58,560 nucleotides of DNA from Cytobacillus citreus (GCF_018343665.1 NZ_JAGYPM010000003.1:956697-1015256); one strand, 5' to 3'. Positions 16,806-24,087 are shown, counted from the stretch's first letter. The notes: a model not told the origin generated them from the sequence alone. Translations and numbers: made by a program.

Positions 16806-17414
16806 ATGTACATATCAAAAAGAATCGGTATATTAAGTTGGGTTGCTACTTGTTTGTACTTTCTTATTGAACCATTTTTCATTTTGACTTCTACAGCACC
16901 TTACAGCTTTTTAAATCATGCAATGAGTGATCTTGGGGTTACTTCTTGTGGCGAATACACCTATTCAATTGCACCTCATGAAATTTGTTCCCCATACCAT
17001 TTCTGGATGAATGTATTGTTTATTGTAAATGGAATTACATTTTCAATTGGTGTTTTGTACCTTTCACAAAAACTTGAGAAAACACGATTAAACAAAATGG
17101 CAACAGTTTTTATACTTTTATTAGCTCTTGGTAATATTGTTTCTGGCTTTATACCAGCTGATATTAATCTATTTTGGCATTCAATTGTGTCTCAAATTGG
17201 CATGATTACTGTTTTGCCTGGTCTTTGGATATATGCAACATCCTTAAGAAAGGGAAAACGCTGGACTTATTACTGTTTAGCTTCATTGTTAGTCATTCTA
17301 ATGCTCATCATGCTAATATTTTTTATCCCCATGCCCGCTGGATTATTACAAAGGCTATTCTATATTGTGATTTTCTTATGGGGTACAGTACTTACAATTA
17401 TTTTAGAAAAATAA
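16806..17414 (+). CDS. DUF998-family membrane protein (prophage cargo)
   Basis: 202 residues from ATG 16806 (AAAGGGTGAG four bases before; GTG 16797 overlaps that site). Six hydrophobic segments, with HAMSDLGVTSCGEYTY in the first outer loop and a second loop GFIPADINLFWHS. This is the DUF998 pattern of six-helix proteins with unknown substrate. It runs against the phage late genes and ends in its own terminator, so it is probably expressed in the lysogen. Effect on the host unknown. Confidence 0.75.
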   Translation: MYISKRIGILSWVATCLYFLIEPFFILTSTAPYSFLNHAMSDLGVTSCGEYTYSIAPHEICSPYHFWMNVLFIVNGITFSIGVLYLSQKLEKTRLNKMATVFILLLALGNIVSGFIPADINLFWHSIVSQIGMITVLPGLWIYATSLRKGKRWTYYCLASLLVILMLIMLIFFIPMPAGLLQRLFYIVIFLWGTVLTIILEK

Positions 17415-17436
17415 TTTATAATCAATGTGATTTACT

Positions 17437-17460
17437 TGAGCCCTCTATGGGCTCATTCTT
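17437..17460 (+). terminator. Terminator after the DUF998 gene
   Basis: TGAGCCC, 5-nt loop, GGGCTCA (17437-17455) followed by TTCTTAAT. Short T-run, so modest strength. Confidence 0.55.
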
Positions 17461-17656
17461 AATATAAATTACTAAATAAACCCAAGCTATCCTTGTCCTA
17501 TTTTCCTGAAACATATCCTACCTTGTGTTTATTAATTTCTAATCAAACAAATTTTGGTATATTTTTTAATTACCGTTGAAAACTAATCCTTGTGGATATG
17601 AATATCCAACAAAAAGGAGAGAGCTAATTATGTCTTTCAATTTAAGGAGTGTTTTC

Positions 17657-18169
17657 ATGGGAATTCTAAGCGGTAATCCTCAAAATGAACCTATGCATTA
17701 TGGTGAAGTCTTTGGTGCTTGGAGCTACTTATCTGTAGCTAAAGGTCTTCATGCTGGCTACCAAACCTTTGCTAATCACACAGGTGATAATGACCTCAAA
17801 AAACTTATTGAAGAAGCAATTCAAGGTTTAAAACAGGAAATTAGCCAAACCGAAGAGCTTCTGAAAGTAAATGGAGTAGGACTTCCACCTACACCCCCAG
17901 ATCGTCCAACAGCTGATCTCGAAAGTATCCCTGTAGGAGCAAGATTTGCAGATCCTGAAATCAGTGCTGCAGTATCAATGGACATTGCCGCTGGTTTAGT
18001 TGCTTGTAGCCAAATAATTGGACAATGCATTCGTGAAGATATCGCTTTAATGTTCGGTCAATTTCACACAGCAAAAGCTCTTCTAGGTGCAAAATTTTTA
18101 AAACTTAATAAGGAAAAAGGTTGGTTAATCCCACCACCGTTACATTTACAAACTCCTGAAAATAATTAA
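17657..18169 (+). CDS. DUF3231-like protein (prophage cargo)
   Basis: 170 residues from ATG 17657, which has TTTAAGGAGTG before it; ATG 17630 (AAAAGGAGAG site) would add nine residues, and both are plausible. Begins MGILSGNPQNEPMHYGEVFG, has GVGLPPTPPDRP in the middle and REDIALMFGQFHTAKALLGAKFLKLNKEKGWL at the end. This is the one-domain form of the four-helix DUF3231 family, related to ferritin-like spore-coat F proteins. In bacilli such proteins are often linked to sporulation. Strong terminator follows. Confidence 0.75.
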   Translation: MGILSGNPQNEPMHYGEVFGAWSYLSVAKGLHAGYQTFANHTGDNDLKKLIEEAIQGLKQEISQTEELLKVNGVGLPPTPPDRPTADLESIPVGARFADPEISAAVSMDIAAGLVACSQIIGQCIREDIALMFGQFHTAKALLGAKFLKLNKEKGWLIPPPLHLQTPENN

Positions 18170-18178
18170 TTTACTTAG

Positions 18179-18222
18179 AACAAAGTCCATTTATCCCAAA
18201 TCCTTATGGACTTTGTTTTTTA
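18179..18222 (+). terminator. Terminator after the DUF3231-like gene
   Basis: AACAAAGTCCA (18179-18189) pairs with TGGACTTTGTT (18207-18217), followed by TTTTTATTTT. Confidence 0.85.
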
Positions 18223-18296
18223 TTTTAATAAGCCATGAATAATTTTTACTGAGATTATAAACATTAATGTTATTACCTATGATTGGAGGAAAAACC

Positions 18297-18533
18297 ATGT
18301 TTAATAAAATTCTTTATTCATCTATTGCTCTGCTGTTTTCTGTAATGCTGTTTGGCAGTTCAATCGGTAATGCTCAAACCCCCGTCACAGATTTTAACAA
18401 TAACAAAGTCATCCATGTTGCTCAAAATGGTGATAACAATGATGTTAATGACGACAACGATATGGATTGGGGCTGGATTGGTTTAATTGGTTTAGCAGGT
18501 CTTTTAGGTTTAAGAAGAAATGATAAGAAATAA
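18297..18533 (+). CDS. Small secreted WGxxGxxG-type protein (prophage cargo)
   Basis: 78 residues from ATG 18297 (TTGGAGG site). N-terminal signal peptide (KILYSSIALLFSVMLFGSSIGNAQ), an Asn/Asp-rich middle (NGDNNDVNDDNDMD) and a C-terminal WGWIGLIGLAGLLGLRRNDKK. The Trp-Gly start, glycine-leucine helix and basic end are typical of the WGxxGxxG family, likely a membrane-retention signal. Function unknown; such genes often accompany mobile DNA in bacilli. Confidence 0.75.
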   Translation: MFNKILYSSIALLFSVMLFGSSIGNAQTPVTDFNNNKVIHVAQNGDNNDVNDDNDMDWGWIGLIGLAGLLGLRRNDKK

Positions 18534-18776
18534 AAGACTAAGTATTTGAACTAATTTATTCTAAATCTTATTGTGACGTAAATATTTAAGATCCTTTTAA
18601 TCTCAATATGACAAGTTCAAAAAAGTTGTATTCAATTTACAAATTACGTGTAATTTATACTATGAGTTAAGTTAAAACCCTATATAGCTCTACGGGGCAA
18701 GGCCCAAAAAATTGAAAAATATAATCAAACTTCAACGCCTGCCTTGCCCTGGAAACAAATTACTTATTGTGATTAG
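18534..18776. other. Gene-free spacer with a 9-bp inverted repeat
   Basis: No ORF with a ribosome site. GGGCAAGGC (18695-18703) and GCCTTGCCC (18741-18749) could form a stem around 37 bases, maybe closing the two converging genes, but there is no clear T-run. Confidence 0.4.
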
Positions 18777-19061
18777 TTAAGAAGTTCTAATAGTTGCTGC
18801 CATCACGAATGGCTTTCCATTTGGTCCATATTTCATTGCTTGAGCAACGTTCTTTAACCAATCATGAGCATCTACATTCATTTCATCTTTTGCAGGAATA
18901 ATAGTGGTTGTGCAATACATTGGTTCACCAGTATATTCAGGATGCTCTTCCTTAAGGAAAAACTGTGCAACCATCGGAAGATTCTCTCTCTTGCATACAG
19001 CAATTATCTGCTTCATTAGTGGAGCAATTTCATTATCATAAATTTCCTCTTTATCGAACAT
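18777..19061 (-). CDS. Hypothetical phage protein
   Basis: 94 residues, ATG 19061 with a very strong AAGGAGGAAG site. MFDKEEIYDNEIAPLMKQII opens it; a TTTIIPAKDEMNVDAHDWLKN segment near residue 50 and GKPFVMAATIRTS at the end suggest a small alpha/beta protein. Leftward like the phage genes, yet lying among rightward cargo genes. No family recognised. Confidence 0.65.
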   Translation of the reverse strand: MFDKEEIYDNEIAPLMKQIIAVCKRENLPMVAQFFLKEEHPEYTGEPMYCTTTIIPAKDEMNVDAHDWLKNVAQAMKYGPNGKPFVMAATIRTS

Positions 19062-19146
19062 GCATCTTCCTCCTTAGGAAATTCCGTTACTCTTAAGTTA
19101 CCTATTTACTTAATTACCTACTTATTTAAATATTTGGGTATTTTGG

Positions 19147-19170
19147 TATAATCACCTTAAAGGAGGTGAT
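19147..19170 (+). promoter_or_regulatory. Promoter and palindrome at the Abi-alpha gene
   Basis: Extended -10 TGGTATAAT (TATAAT 19147-19152) with no good -35. Right after it ATCACCT/AGGTGAT (19151-19157, 19164-19170) forms a palindrome that contains the ribosome site AAAGGAGGTGAT. Upstream are two imperfect 16-base repeats beginning ACCTA (19100, 19116). Confidence 0.55.
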
Positions 19171-19174
19171 TATA

Positions 19175-19948
19175 ATGGACCCTATTACGATAGGAACAGC
19201 AATTGGTACAACTTTGATAACTAACTTCGCTACTAAAGGCGACAGTGCACCTATTCAAACTTTGAACGACTTATGGTATTTAACTTTTGGTAGGTTACAA
19301 TTGTTAGTTGATAAAAAACGTGCAAACCATTCTGCCCAATTAGAATCATATAAAAATGAACTGGTTGATGCTGTTTCAGCTATACCCGATGAAAACTTAA
19401 TTGAACCGCCTTTAAGTATTGTAGGGCCAGCATTAGAAGCGTCAAAATATTATATTGAAGAAGAAGAATTAAGAAAAATGTTTGCAAAAATAGTAGCTTC
19501 TTCAATGGATGATAGGAAAGCTTCATTAGCTCACCATTCATTTGTAGAGATAATTAAACAACTATCCCCATTAGATGCCCAAAATATTGCGCTTTTTAAG
19601 GGTAATTATCATTTGCCATTGGTGAACTATGGTGTGAAACGAGACGGGAATAATAAAATTACCACTATTACCAATGTTTTTCTAAGTAATCCAGAATGCA
19701 CTGATATTCGGGTTATAAGAAGTTCAATCACCAATTTACATAGATTGGGATTAGTGGATTTTAGATTTGATATTCTCTTTAATGATGGTCAAAAGTACGA
19801 TGTATTTACCCACCATCCAGTTTTTAATAATGTGGTTAGTGCATCTATAAAAGACTTGAATGAATTCCCAAATGCTGAGCCGTTTATTGATAAAGGAGTA
19901 ATTGAGATTACTCCTTTCGGAAGTGATTTTCTAAGTGTATGCTTATAG
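19175..19948 (+). CDS. Abi-alpha / DUF4393 protein, candidate abortive-infection factor
   Basis: 257 residues from ATG 19175, behind a perfect Shine-Dalgarno (AAAGGAGGTGAT); GTG 19166 lies inside that site. N-terminal hydrophobic patch (ITIGTAIGTTLITNFATKG), then the family core LSIVGPALEASKYYIEEEELRKMFAKIVASSMD and HSFVEIIKQLSPLDAQNI. C-terminal part is beta-rich (ITNLHRLGLVDFRFDI, GVIEITPFGSDFLSVCL). The Pfam family is named abortive infection alpha; direct proof of defence is scarce. As cargo in a prophage with its own promoter it could exclude other phages. Its 3' end overlaps the converging 62-residue membrane-protein gene. Confidence 0.85.
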   Translation: MDPITIGTAIGTTLITNFATKGDSAPIQTLNDLWYLTFGRLQLLVDKKRANHSAQLESYKNELVDAVSAIPDENLIEPPLSIVGPALEASKYYIEEEELRKMFAKIVASSMDDRKASLAHHSFVEIIKQLSPLDAQNIALFKGNYHLPLVNYGVKRDGNNKITTITNVFLSNPECTDIRVIRSSITNLHRLGLVDFRFDILFNDGQKYDVFTHHPVFNNVVSASIKDLNEFPNAEPFIDKGVIEITPFGSDFLSVCL

Positions 19949-20131
19949 TGTTTTCTTTTTAAGAATACTTAGTGTTTCATTTCTTAATAGTTCTAATTGT
20001 TTTAGAAACCTGTCATCACTATTATTTAGTTCAAAAAGAATTTTATCTAACATAAATTTGGCTACAATTATGGCTGTAATAGTTGATGCAACGACGCTTA
20101 CTATTACAGTCATCCAATTTATTGCTACCAT
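19943..20131 (-). CDS. Small single-pass membrane protein
   Basis: 62 residues, ATG 20131 with AGGGGGC upstream. One membrane helix (MTVIVSVVASTITAIIVAKF) and a charged cytoplasmic tail with NNSDDRFLKQLELLRNETLS. Its last six bases overlap the end of the Abi-alpha gene on the other strand. Phage holin-like length but position in the early region makes that unlikely; a regulator or partner of the neighbour is possible, unproven. Confidence 0.6.
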   Translation of the reverse strand: MVAINWMTVIVSVVASTITAIIVAKFMLDKILFELNNSDDRFLKQLELLRNETLSILKKKTL

Positions 20132-20171
20132 TCCATTGCCCCCTTATGAAACTTAATAATTCAAGAGTTGA

Positions 20172-20462
20172 TTAATATGCCTTGCCACCATGCTTATAAG
20201 TTCGCCCTTTATTTCGTTCCATCTTATCGACAATAGCCTTTTCTAAATCAAGTGTCCGTGAGCCACAAAGGTCAAACACTCTGATACAAACATCTGCCAT
20301 TTCTTCAAGAAAGTTTTCTGCATCTCCTTTTCTATCTGCCTCAAGAGCTTCACTCACTTCACTGTGAATAAGTGCGAGTAAGGTTCCTGTTTCTCTAGGC
20401 TCATCATGCCACCCCTTAGATTTAGCAGTCTCATATGCCTGTTTACACAATTCATTTATCAT
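20172..20462 (-). CDS. MazG-like nucleotide pyrophosphohydrolase
   Basis: 96 residues. Metal-binding motifs of the MazG/all-alpha NTP pyrophosphatase fold: LIHSEVSEALEADRKGD and, 12 residues on, EEMADVCIRVFDLC, giving the ExxE and ExxD sets. Ends KMERNKGRTYKHGGKAY, a common tail in phage versions. Such enzymes clear odd or alarmone-like nucleotides during phage growth. ATG 20462 after GGAGGGAT. Confidence 0.88.
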   Translation of the reverse strand: MINELCKQAYETAKSKGWHDEPRETGTLLALIHSEVSEALEADRKGDAENFLEEMADVCIRVFDLCGSRTLDLEKAIVDKMERNKGRTYKHGGKAY

Positions 20463-20502
20463 CTTTATCCCTCCAATTTTAATGAAACATAATTTACAAA
20501 AT

Positions 20503-20667
20503 CTATTGATTAATGATAGCTTCTGCTTGAGATTTCTCAGTTTCGTTCAATTCATAAATTGTAGCCATAGTCTCAGTTTTTTGACTGTATTTTCTGAGAA
20601 AAGCGTATAAATGTTTTTGAAAATCCTCACTATCTTGATTAGTTTTTAAAATAAACATGTTATGCAT
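20503..20667 (-). CDS. Small phage protein
   Basis: 54 residues from ATG 20667 (AAAGGA eight bases before). HNMFILKTNQDSEDFQKHLYAFLRKY then an acidic end (ELNETEKSQAEAII). The frame extends further back to 20712 without a ribosome site and overlapping the recombinase gene, so I take the inner start. No family recognised. Confidence 0.5.
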   Translation of the reverse strand: MHNMFILKTNQDSEDFQKHLYAFLRKYSQKTETMATIYELNETEKSQAEAIINQ

Positions 20668-20692
20668 TTTCTTTATCCTTTCTTTTAATGAT

Positions 20693-21235
20693 TTAGAGCG
20701 AAAAGCCATCAATTTTTTGGTCCATAATATCTTGGTTTATCCCGATATATCTCATGGTTACTGCTGGAGACGAATGATTAAAAATCTCCTGGAGTACTGC
20801 TACATCTTTATATTGCTGATAGAAATGGTATCCGAATGTCTTTCTTAAAGTGTGCGTGCCGACCTCTTTCAATCCCACTTCTTCGGCTGCAGCGTTTAAG
20901 ATTTTCCATGCTTGGACTCGATGAATGCGATCTGTACCACGCCTTGATTTAAATAAATACTCATTACCATCTTTTTTAACAGTAAATTCTCTAATATGCT
21001 GCTGGAGCTCGTTATTGATCTTAAACCGTTTTAACTTCCCTGTTTTCTGCTCAGTAATGACGATATGGATTTTATCCCTCACGTCTCCTACCCTCAATGA
21101 GAGTAAATCACTAATGCGTAATCCAGTGTTAATGCCTAATACAAACAAGAAATAGTTGCGATAATGCTGTTTCAAAAGAACTTCTTTCATGGCCGCAATC
21201 ATTGCTATGTCACGTATTGGCTGGACGGTCTTCAC
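20693..21235 (-). CDS. Short tyrosine recombinase / XerCD-like protein, copy 2
   Basis: 180 residues from GTG 21235 (GAGGAG eight bases before). Catalytic residues: Arg in INTGLRISDLLSLRV, HxxR in HTLRKTFGYHFYQ, His in FNHSSPAVTMRYIGI with the Tyr. Starts KTVQPIRDIAMI like the IVQPIRDAELI of the 14652 protein; both have exactly 180 residues. Two such paralogues in one prophage that integrates by a serine enzyme is unusual. Confidence 0.85.
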   Translation of the reverse strand: MKTVQPIRDIAMIAAMKEVLLKQHYRNYFLFVLGINTGLRISDLLSLRVGDVRDKIHIVITEQKTGKLKRFKINNELQQHIREFTVKKDGNEYLFKSRRGTDRIHRVQAWKILNAAAEEVGLKEVGTHTLRKTFGYHFYQQYKDVAVLQEIFNHSSPAVTMRYIGINQDIMDQKIDGFSL

Positions 21236-21256
21236 AACACTCACTCCTCTAAGTTA

Positions 21257-21439
21257 TTAGTTTGCTAATCCCTTAAACTCGTAAGCTCCAGAAGCATTGT
21301 ATAGAACACTATGCTTTTTACTGAATGGATTCTCTTTTCGAATATCTTGCTTTGAAATACCTTCCTCATAGATGACAATTACTTGAAGTCGTTCCCGATC
21401 AAGGCTAATTCCGTTTGTCTCGACAACTCTTCTTGTCAT
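21257..21439 (-). CDS. Small phage protein
   Basis: 60 residues, ATG 21439 after GGAGG/AAAGG. TRRVVETNGISLDRERLQVIVIYEEG and KHSVLYNASGAYEFKGLAN. Overlaps the 21405 gene by 35 bases. No family recognised; one of a run of short coupled early genes. Confidence 0.55.
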   Translation of the reverse strand: MTRRVVETNGISLDRERLQVIVIYEEGISKQDIRKENPFSKKHSVLYNASGAYEFKGLAN

Positions 21440-21542
21440 TTCCTTTTAACCTCCGTTCTAATTCATTCAGCGCAACTTCTCTAAAATCTGTTTTTCGTGC
21501 TATGTATAGAAGTTGGCTTAGATTTGCCTTTCTATAATCCAA
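21405..21542 (-). CDS. Small phage protein
   Basis: 45 residues from TTG 21542, which overlaps the stop of the 21532 gene and has AAAGGTGG eight bases before it; a longer frame to 21587 lacks a site. DYRKANLSQLLYIARKTDFREVALNELERRL is a two-helix pattern, basic at the end. Unknown role. Confidence 0.5.
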   Translation of the reverse strand: MDYRKANLSQLLYIARKTDFREVALNELERRLKGNDKKSCRDKRN

Positions 21543-21780
21543 GAAGAAAACCACCTTTACGCCTTGTAATTCTGTCTGTTCGCCCAAGATGGACTAATGC
21601 AAGGATTACTTCATCAGGATCTCTTTCAAATTTGTTAGAAATATACATAATGCTAAATCCTTGCGTCCATAACTCTGCAATTTCTTCTAACTCTGGTTCA
21701 TCCCAAACAAAGTTAAGTTCCTCCAAAACAACGATTCTGTTTTTCCTTGGATTCCTCAGAACCACCTGATTTCTACCCAT
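21532..21780 (-). CDS. Small phage protein with a likely helix-turn-helix
   Basis: 82 residues. Acidic-aromatic middle (EELNFVWDEPELEEIAELWTQG) followed by FSIMYISNKFERDPDEVILALVHLGR, which looks like a DNA-binding helix pair of the sigma-4/HTH type. ATG 21780 abuts the stop of the preceding gene. Possible transcription factor by pattern only. Confidence 0.6.
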   Translation of the reverse strand: MGRNQVVLRNPRKNRIVVLEELNFVWDEPELEEIAELWTQGFSIMYISNKFERDPDEVILALVHLGRTDRITRRKGGFLLGL

Positions 21781-21998
21781 TATTCAATCTCCTTGAAGTA
21801 TTCAGGGCCAAAAGCTAAACGGAATTTTTCAAGCGTTTTAGGACCAATCCCGGGCATTTCTTGAAGTTCAGCAAATTTCTCAGCAACAAAATCAACAGTC
21901 TTTTGAATACCACGGTTTTCGCCGTGATTTAGACCTAATTGATAACCCTCCTGCTTTCCTTTTTCAAATGCCTTTTGAATAACTGTATTCCTAGCCAT
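21780..21998 (-). CDS. Small protein with helix-hairpin-helix motif
   Basis: 72 residues from ATG 21998 (GGGTGG; start overlaps the upstream stop TAATG). The segment LQEMPGIGPKTLEKFRLAFG is a helix-hairpin-helix DNA-binding motif as in nucleases and recombination proteins. N-terminal part is charged with GYQLGLNHGENRGIQK. Likely DNA-binding; function unknown. Confidence 0.65.
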   Translation of the reverse strand: MARNTVIQKAFEKGKQEGYQLGLNHGENRGIQKTVDFVAEKFAELQEMPGIGPKTLEKFRLAFGPEYFKEIE

Positions 21999-22201
21999 TA
22001 AAACCACCCGTTATTCTCGTTCTCAACATCTTTCTGCCGGAATGATGCTAGCACTAACTCATATTTCAAATCTTCGTAATTTAGTTGATCAAGTGGGATT
22101 CCTTGTTGACTGACTGTGATGCCTACGTTTTGCAACTGTTCTAGAATAAAGTTGTGCTTTAACTTATTTTCCACAACAACAGCCTTTTTAAGGACAGCCA
22201 T
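21998..22201 (-). CDS. Hypothetical phage protein
   Basis: 67 residues, ATG 22201, five bases after the DnaD-like gene. AVLKKAVVVENKLKHNFILEQLQNVG..PLDQLNYEDLKYELVLASFRQ. Frequently a protein of this type follows the replication gene in Bacillus phages; unnamed. No catalytic motif seen. Confidence 0.6.
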   Translation of the reverse strand: MAVLKKAVVVENKLKHNFILEQLQNVGITVSQQGIPLDQLNYEDLKYELVLASFRQKDVENENNGWF

Positions 22202-22206
22202 CTATT

Positions 22207-23193
22207 TCAACTCCCTGCTTCGTTTGATCTCATCTGTTCCAGCATCTCGTCTAGCTCTTTCTTTTTTTGTTCAATATTTGGGTCAACTACTTTAGGCTTC
22301 TTCTGTTGCTGATCATCCTCATTAAACCAACTAGGCAACATTTCAGTTCTGCGAGAATATCCCTGTTTTGGTTTAACGCGTTTATTTTCGAATTCAACGT
22401 CAAGAGCAAGTACATCATTAATGGTTTTAACATTGCTATTAGCCCAGGCTTTTAATATCCCTTCTGCATAGCCCCACTTTTTTTGTTGTTTAAGAGCCCT
22501 TTTCATTGCTTCTATCACTATTTCTGTACCTAAGTCATTTTCCCAATGAACTATGCATTCTCCGACAAAAGAACTAATGGGTCCAAAATTTACTTGAAAA
22601 AAATCAGCAGCAGTATTATGTTGTTGTTTTTCTTCTTCTTTTTCTTCTTCTTTTTCTTCTTCTTTTTCTTCTTCTTGCCACCGTGTCGTTAACGTATCGT
22701 AAAAAGGTTGATTTAAAGGCATTTCGTCTTTTTCTTCATTTTCTTCTTCGCTTTTCTCAACGACTTGTTCTCGTGTCGTATACGAATCGTATATTTTCTT
22801 GATTTCTTCCCTTTCAACTCGCTCGCCAACATAAGCAATTAAAGAAATATCTTTAACTGTTTTTAGTTCACTACTCACACAATCAAGAACAGGTTTTCCT
22901 CCACGGTTGAAGTTATACTTACCCCAGTTTTTAATAGCAATTTCGCGAGTTTCAAAACTATAGGCCACAATCTTATGATTATTTATGAACCTGTTTAACA
23001 AAGAATTGATACTTTCAATGGAATATCCCATGTCGAAAGCCATTTGTTTTTTGGTAATTTGATAGATTCCAATTTGAGTAGTATTTGAGTTTGTTAATAG
23101 ATAAAGAAAAAAGAATTTATCCTCAGGCGTCATTTCCTCGACTACTCTTGGATCATCCCAAAATTCTGTGTGAACCATTCTAAACTTAGCCAT
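22207..23193 (-). CDS. DnaD-like replication initiation protein
   Basis: 328 residues from ATG 23193, within AAAGAGGAGG. N-terminal winged-helix part: FRMVHTEFWDDPRVVEEMTPEDKFFFLYLLTN, typical of phage replisome organizers. A linker follows with EEEKEEEKEEEKEEEK around residue 185, coded by four perfect 12-bp repeats. Then a DnaD-like C-terminal domain (ADFFQVNFGPISSFVGECIVHWEND..EIVIEAMKRAL, WGYAEGILKAWAN) and a charged tail. It opens the phage origin and recruits host helicase loader. No helicase loader of its own is seen downstream. Confidence 0.88.
   Translation of the reverse strand: MAKFRMVHTEFWDDPRVVEEMTPEDKFFFLYLLTNSNTTQIGIYQITKKQMAFDMGYSIESINSLLNRFINNHKIVAYSFETREIAIKNWGKYNFNRGGKPVLDCVSSELKTVKDISLIAYVGERVEREEIKKIYDSYTTREQVVEKSEEENEEKDEMPLNQPFYDTLTTRWQEEEKEEEKEEEKEEEKQQHNTAADFFQVNFGPISSFVGECIVHWENDLGTEIVIEAMKRALKQQKKWGYAEGILKAWANSNVKTINDVLALDVEFENKRVKPKQGYSRRTEMLPSWFNEDDQQQKKPKVVDPNIEQKKKELDEMLEQMRSNEAGS
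22627..22674. repeat. Four perfect 12-bp tandem repeats in the DnaD-like gene
   Basis: TTTTTCTTCTTC four times on the plus strand, coding for EEEK on the minus strand. Because the unit is a multiple of three, copy-number change would alter linker length without breaking the frame. Confidence 0.95.
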
Positions 23194-23365
23194 TTTGTCC
23201 TCCTCTTTCACATACTGCTAAGCCGTCTTCAATGCGAACGAGCATGTAATTTTGATATTTCCTCAAGTATTCTTCAACAAGTTTGAAAAAATCACAATTC
23301 GATAAATGTTTTTCTTGTTCTAAAATTCTCAAAGGAATAACAACTTTTGATTGATTGTTTAACAT
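23186..23365 (-). CDS. Small phage protein
   Basis: 59 residues from ATG 23365, six bases after the ORF6N gene. MLNNQSKVVIPLRILEQEKH, then SNCDFFKLVEEYLRKYQ and end AVCERGGQNG. The stop overlaps the DnaD-like start by eight bases, and the ribosome site of that gene lies inside it. Weak ribosome site of its own, so coupled translation is likely. Confidence 0.55.
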   Translation of the reverse strand: MLNNQSKVVIPLRILEQEKHLSNCDFFKLVEEYLRKYQNYMLVRIEDGLAVCERGGQNG

Positions 23366-23371
23366 TATTTC

Positions 23372-24034
23372 TTATCCATTCCAATGCTCAACAAATCGAA
23401 TAGCTGTCTGCAACTCATGCCTTTTCACATCTCGATATGACTTAACCTTAAATTGTCTTTTCAGTGAGCTATAAATTCCTCTATAAAGTTCACTGTGTTT
23501 GTCCTTATTTTTTTCAAGCGTGTATACTCTTTCGGCAACAGCTCTCTGTAAACGTCTTTGTTCACCAGATTGCAAGGTAATTTGCTCAAACATATTCTGC
23601 TCTATTGCCAACACCTTCTTTTCGCATTCATAAAGTTTTGATTCTAAAGCAACTATCTTTTCACCTTGGACCTTCAAAAGTTCATCTGGAGAGTTAAGTC
23701 TTTTTGTGATATTAAAATAACTGTCAACAAGCAATTCGTATGCTTGCCACGCCTTGTCGTTATTTAACGACTTCGCCAGCATCCATGCTCCTTTTTCAGT
23801 CCATAGATAGAGTATCGATGCAAATTTAAGGCTAACGTCATTTTGACGTAATGCTTTAAATTCCTTCAACTGTTCACCAGCAAGTGAAAAGAAATGCTTT
23901 CCCTGTTCATACCGTTCTCGATTACGTTGATAGTTTCTATTTATTATTTTCGAATCAACGTTAAATGATTGTGCTAACTGAGTTGTTGTGAGAACTCTCA
24001 TTCCTTCTCGTTCAATTACTTGAATTTCTATCAT
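23372..24034 (-). CDS. ORF6N/ORF6C-domain protein (antirepressor-like)
   Basis: 220 residues from ATG 24034 (AAGGAG; GTG 24040 overlaps that site). ORF6N DNA-binding domain at residues 1-110: RVLTTTQLAQSFNVDSKIINRNYQRNRERYEQGKHFF and LKFASILYLWTEKGAWMLAKSL. Coiled linker, then ORF6C at 150-220: RAVAERVYTLEKNKDKHSELYRGIYSSLKRQF..YRDVKRHELQTAIRFV. Such proteins act as antirepressors or early regulators. A 14-base palindromic sequence in front of the gene recurs inside its coding region. Confidence 0.88.
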   Translation of the reverse strand: MIEIQVIEREGMRVLTTTQLAQSFNVDSKIINRNYQRNRERYEQGKHFFSLAGEQLKEFKALRQNDVSLKFASILYLWTEKGAWMLAKSLNNDKAWQAYELLVDSYFNITKRLNSPDELLKVQGEKIVALESKLYECEKKVLAIEQNMFEQITLQSGEQRRLQRAVAERVYTLEKNKDKHSELYRGIYSSLKRQFKVKSYRDVKRHELQTAIRFVEHWNG

Positions 24035-24055
24035 TCTCACTCCTTTTTAGGTGTA

Positions 24056-24068
24056 CGTCATTTTGACG
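24056..24068. promoter_or_regulatory. Palindrome CGTCA-TTT-TGACG, possible operator
   Basis: Lies 22 bases upstream of the ORF6N start. The same ACGTCATTTTGACG occurs at 23835-23848 inside that gene. A candidate autoregulatory site. Confidence 0.4.
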
Positions 24069-24087
24069 CAATCCATTTTTCATTTAA

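Noticed and set aside
17576..17630. Longer start of the DUF3231-like gene
   Set aside because: The first codons up to 17630 lack a ribosome site; the later starts have good ones.
20925..21155. 76-codon plus-strand ORF
   Set aside because: Shadow of the recombinase gene.
22627..22674. CRISPR-like repeats
   Set aside because: Units have no spacers and code for EEEK; no cas genes in the window.
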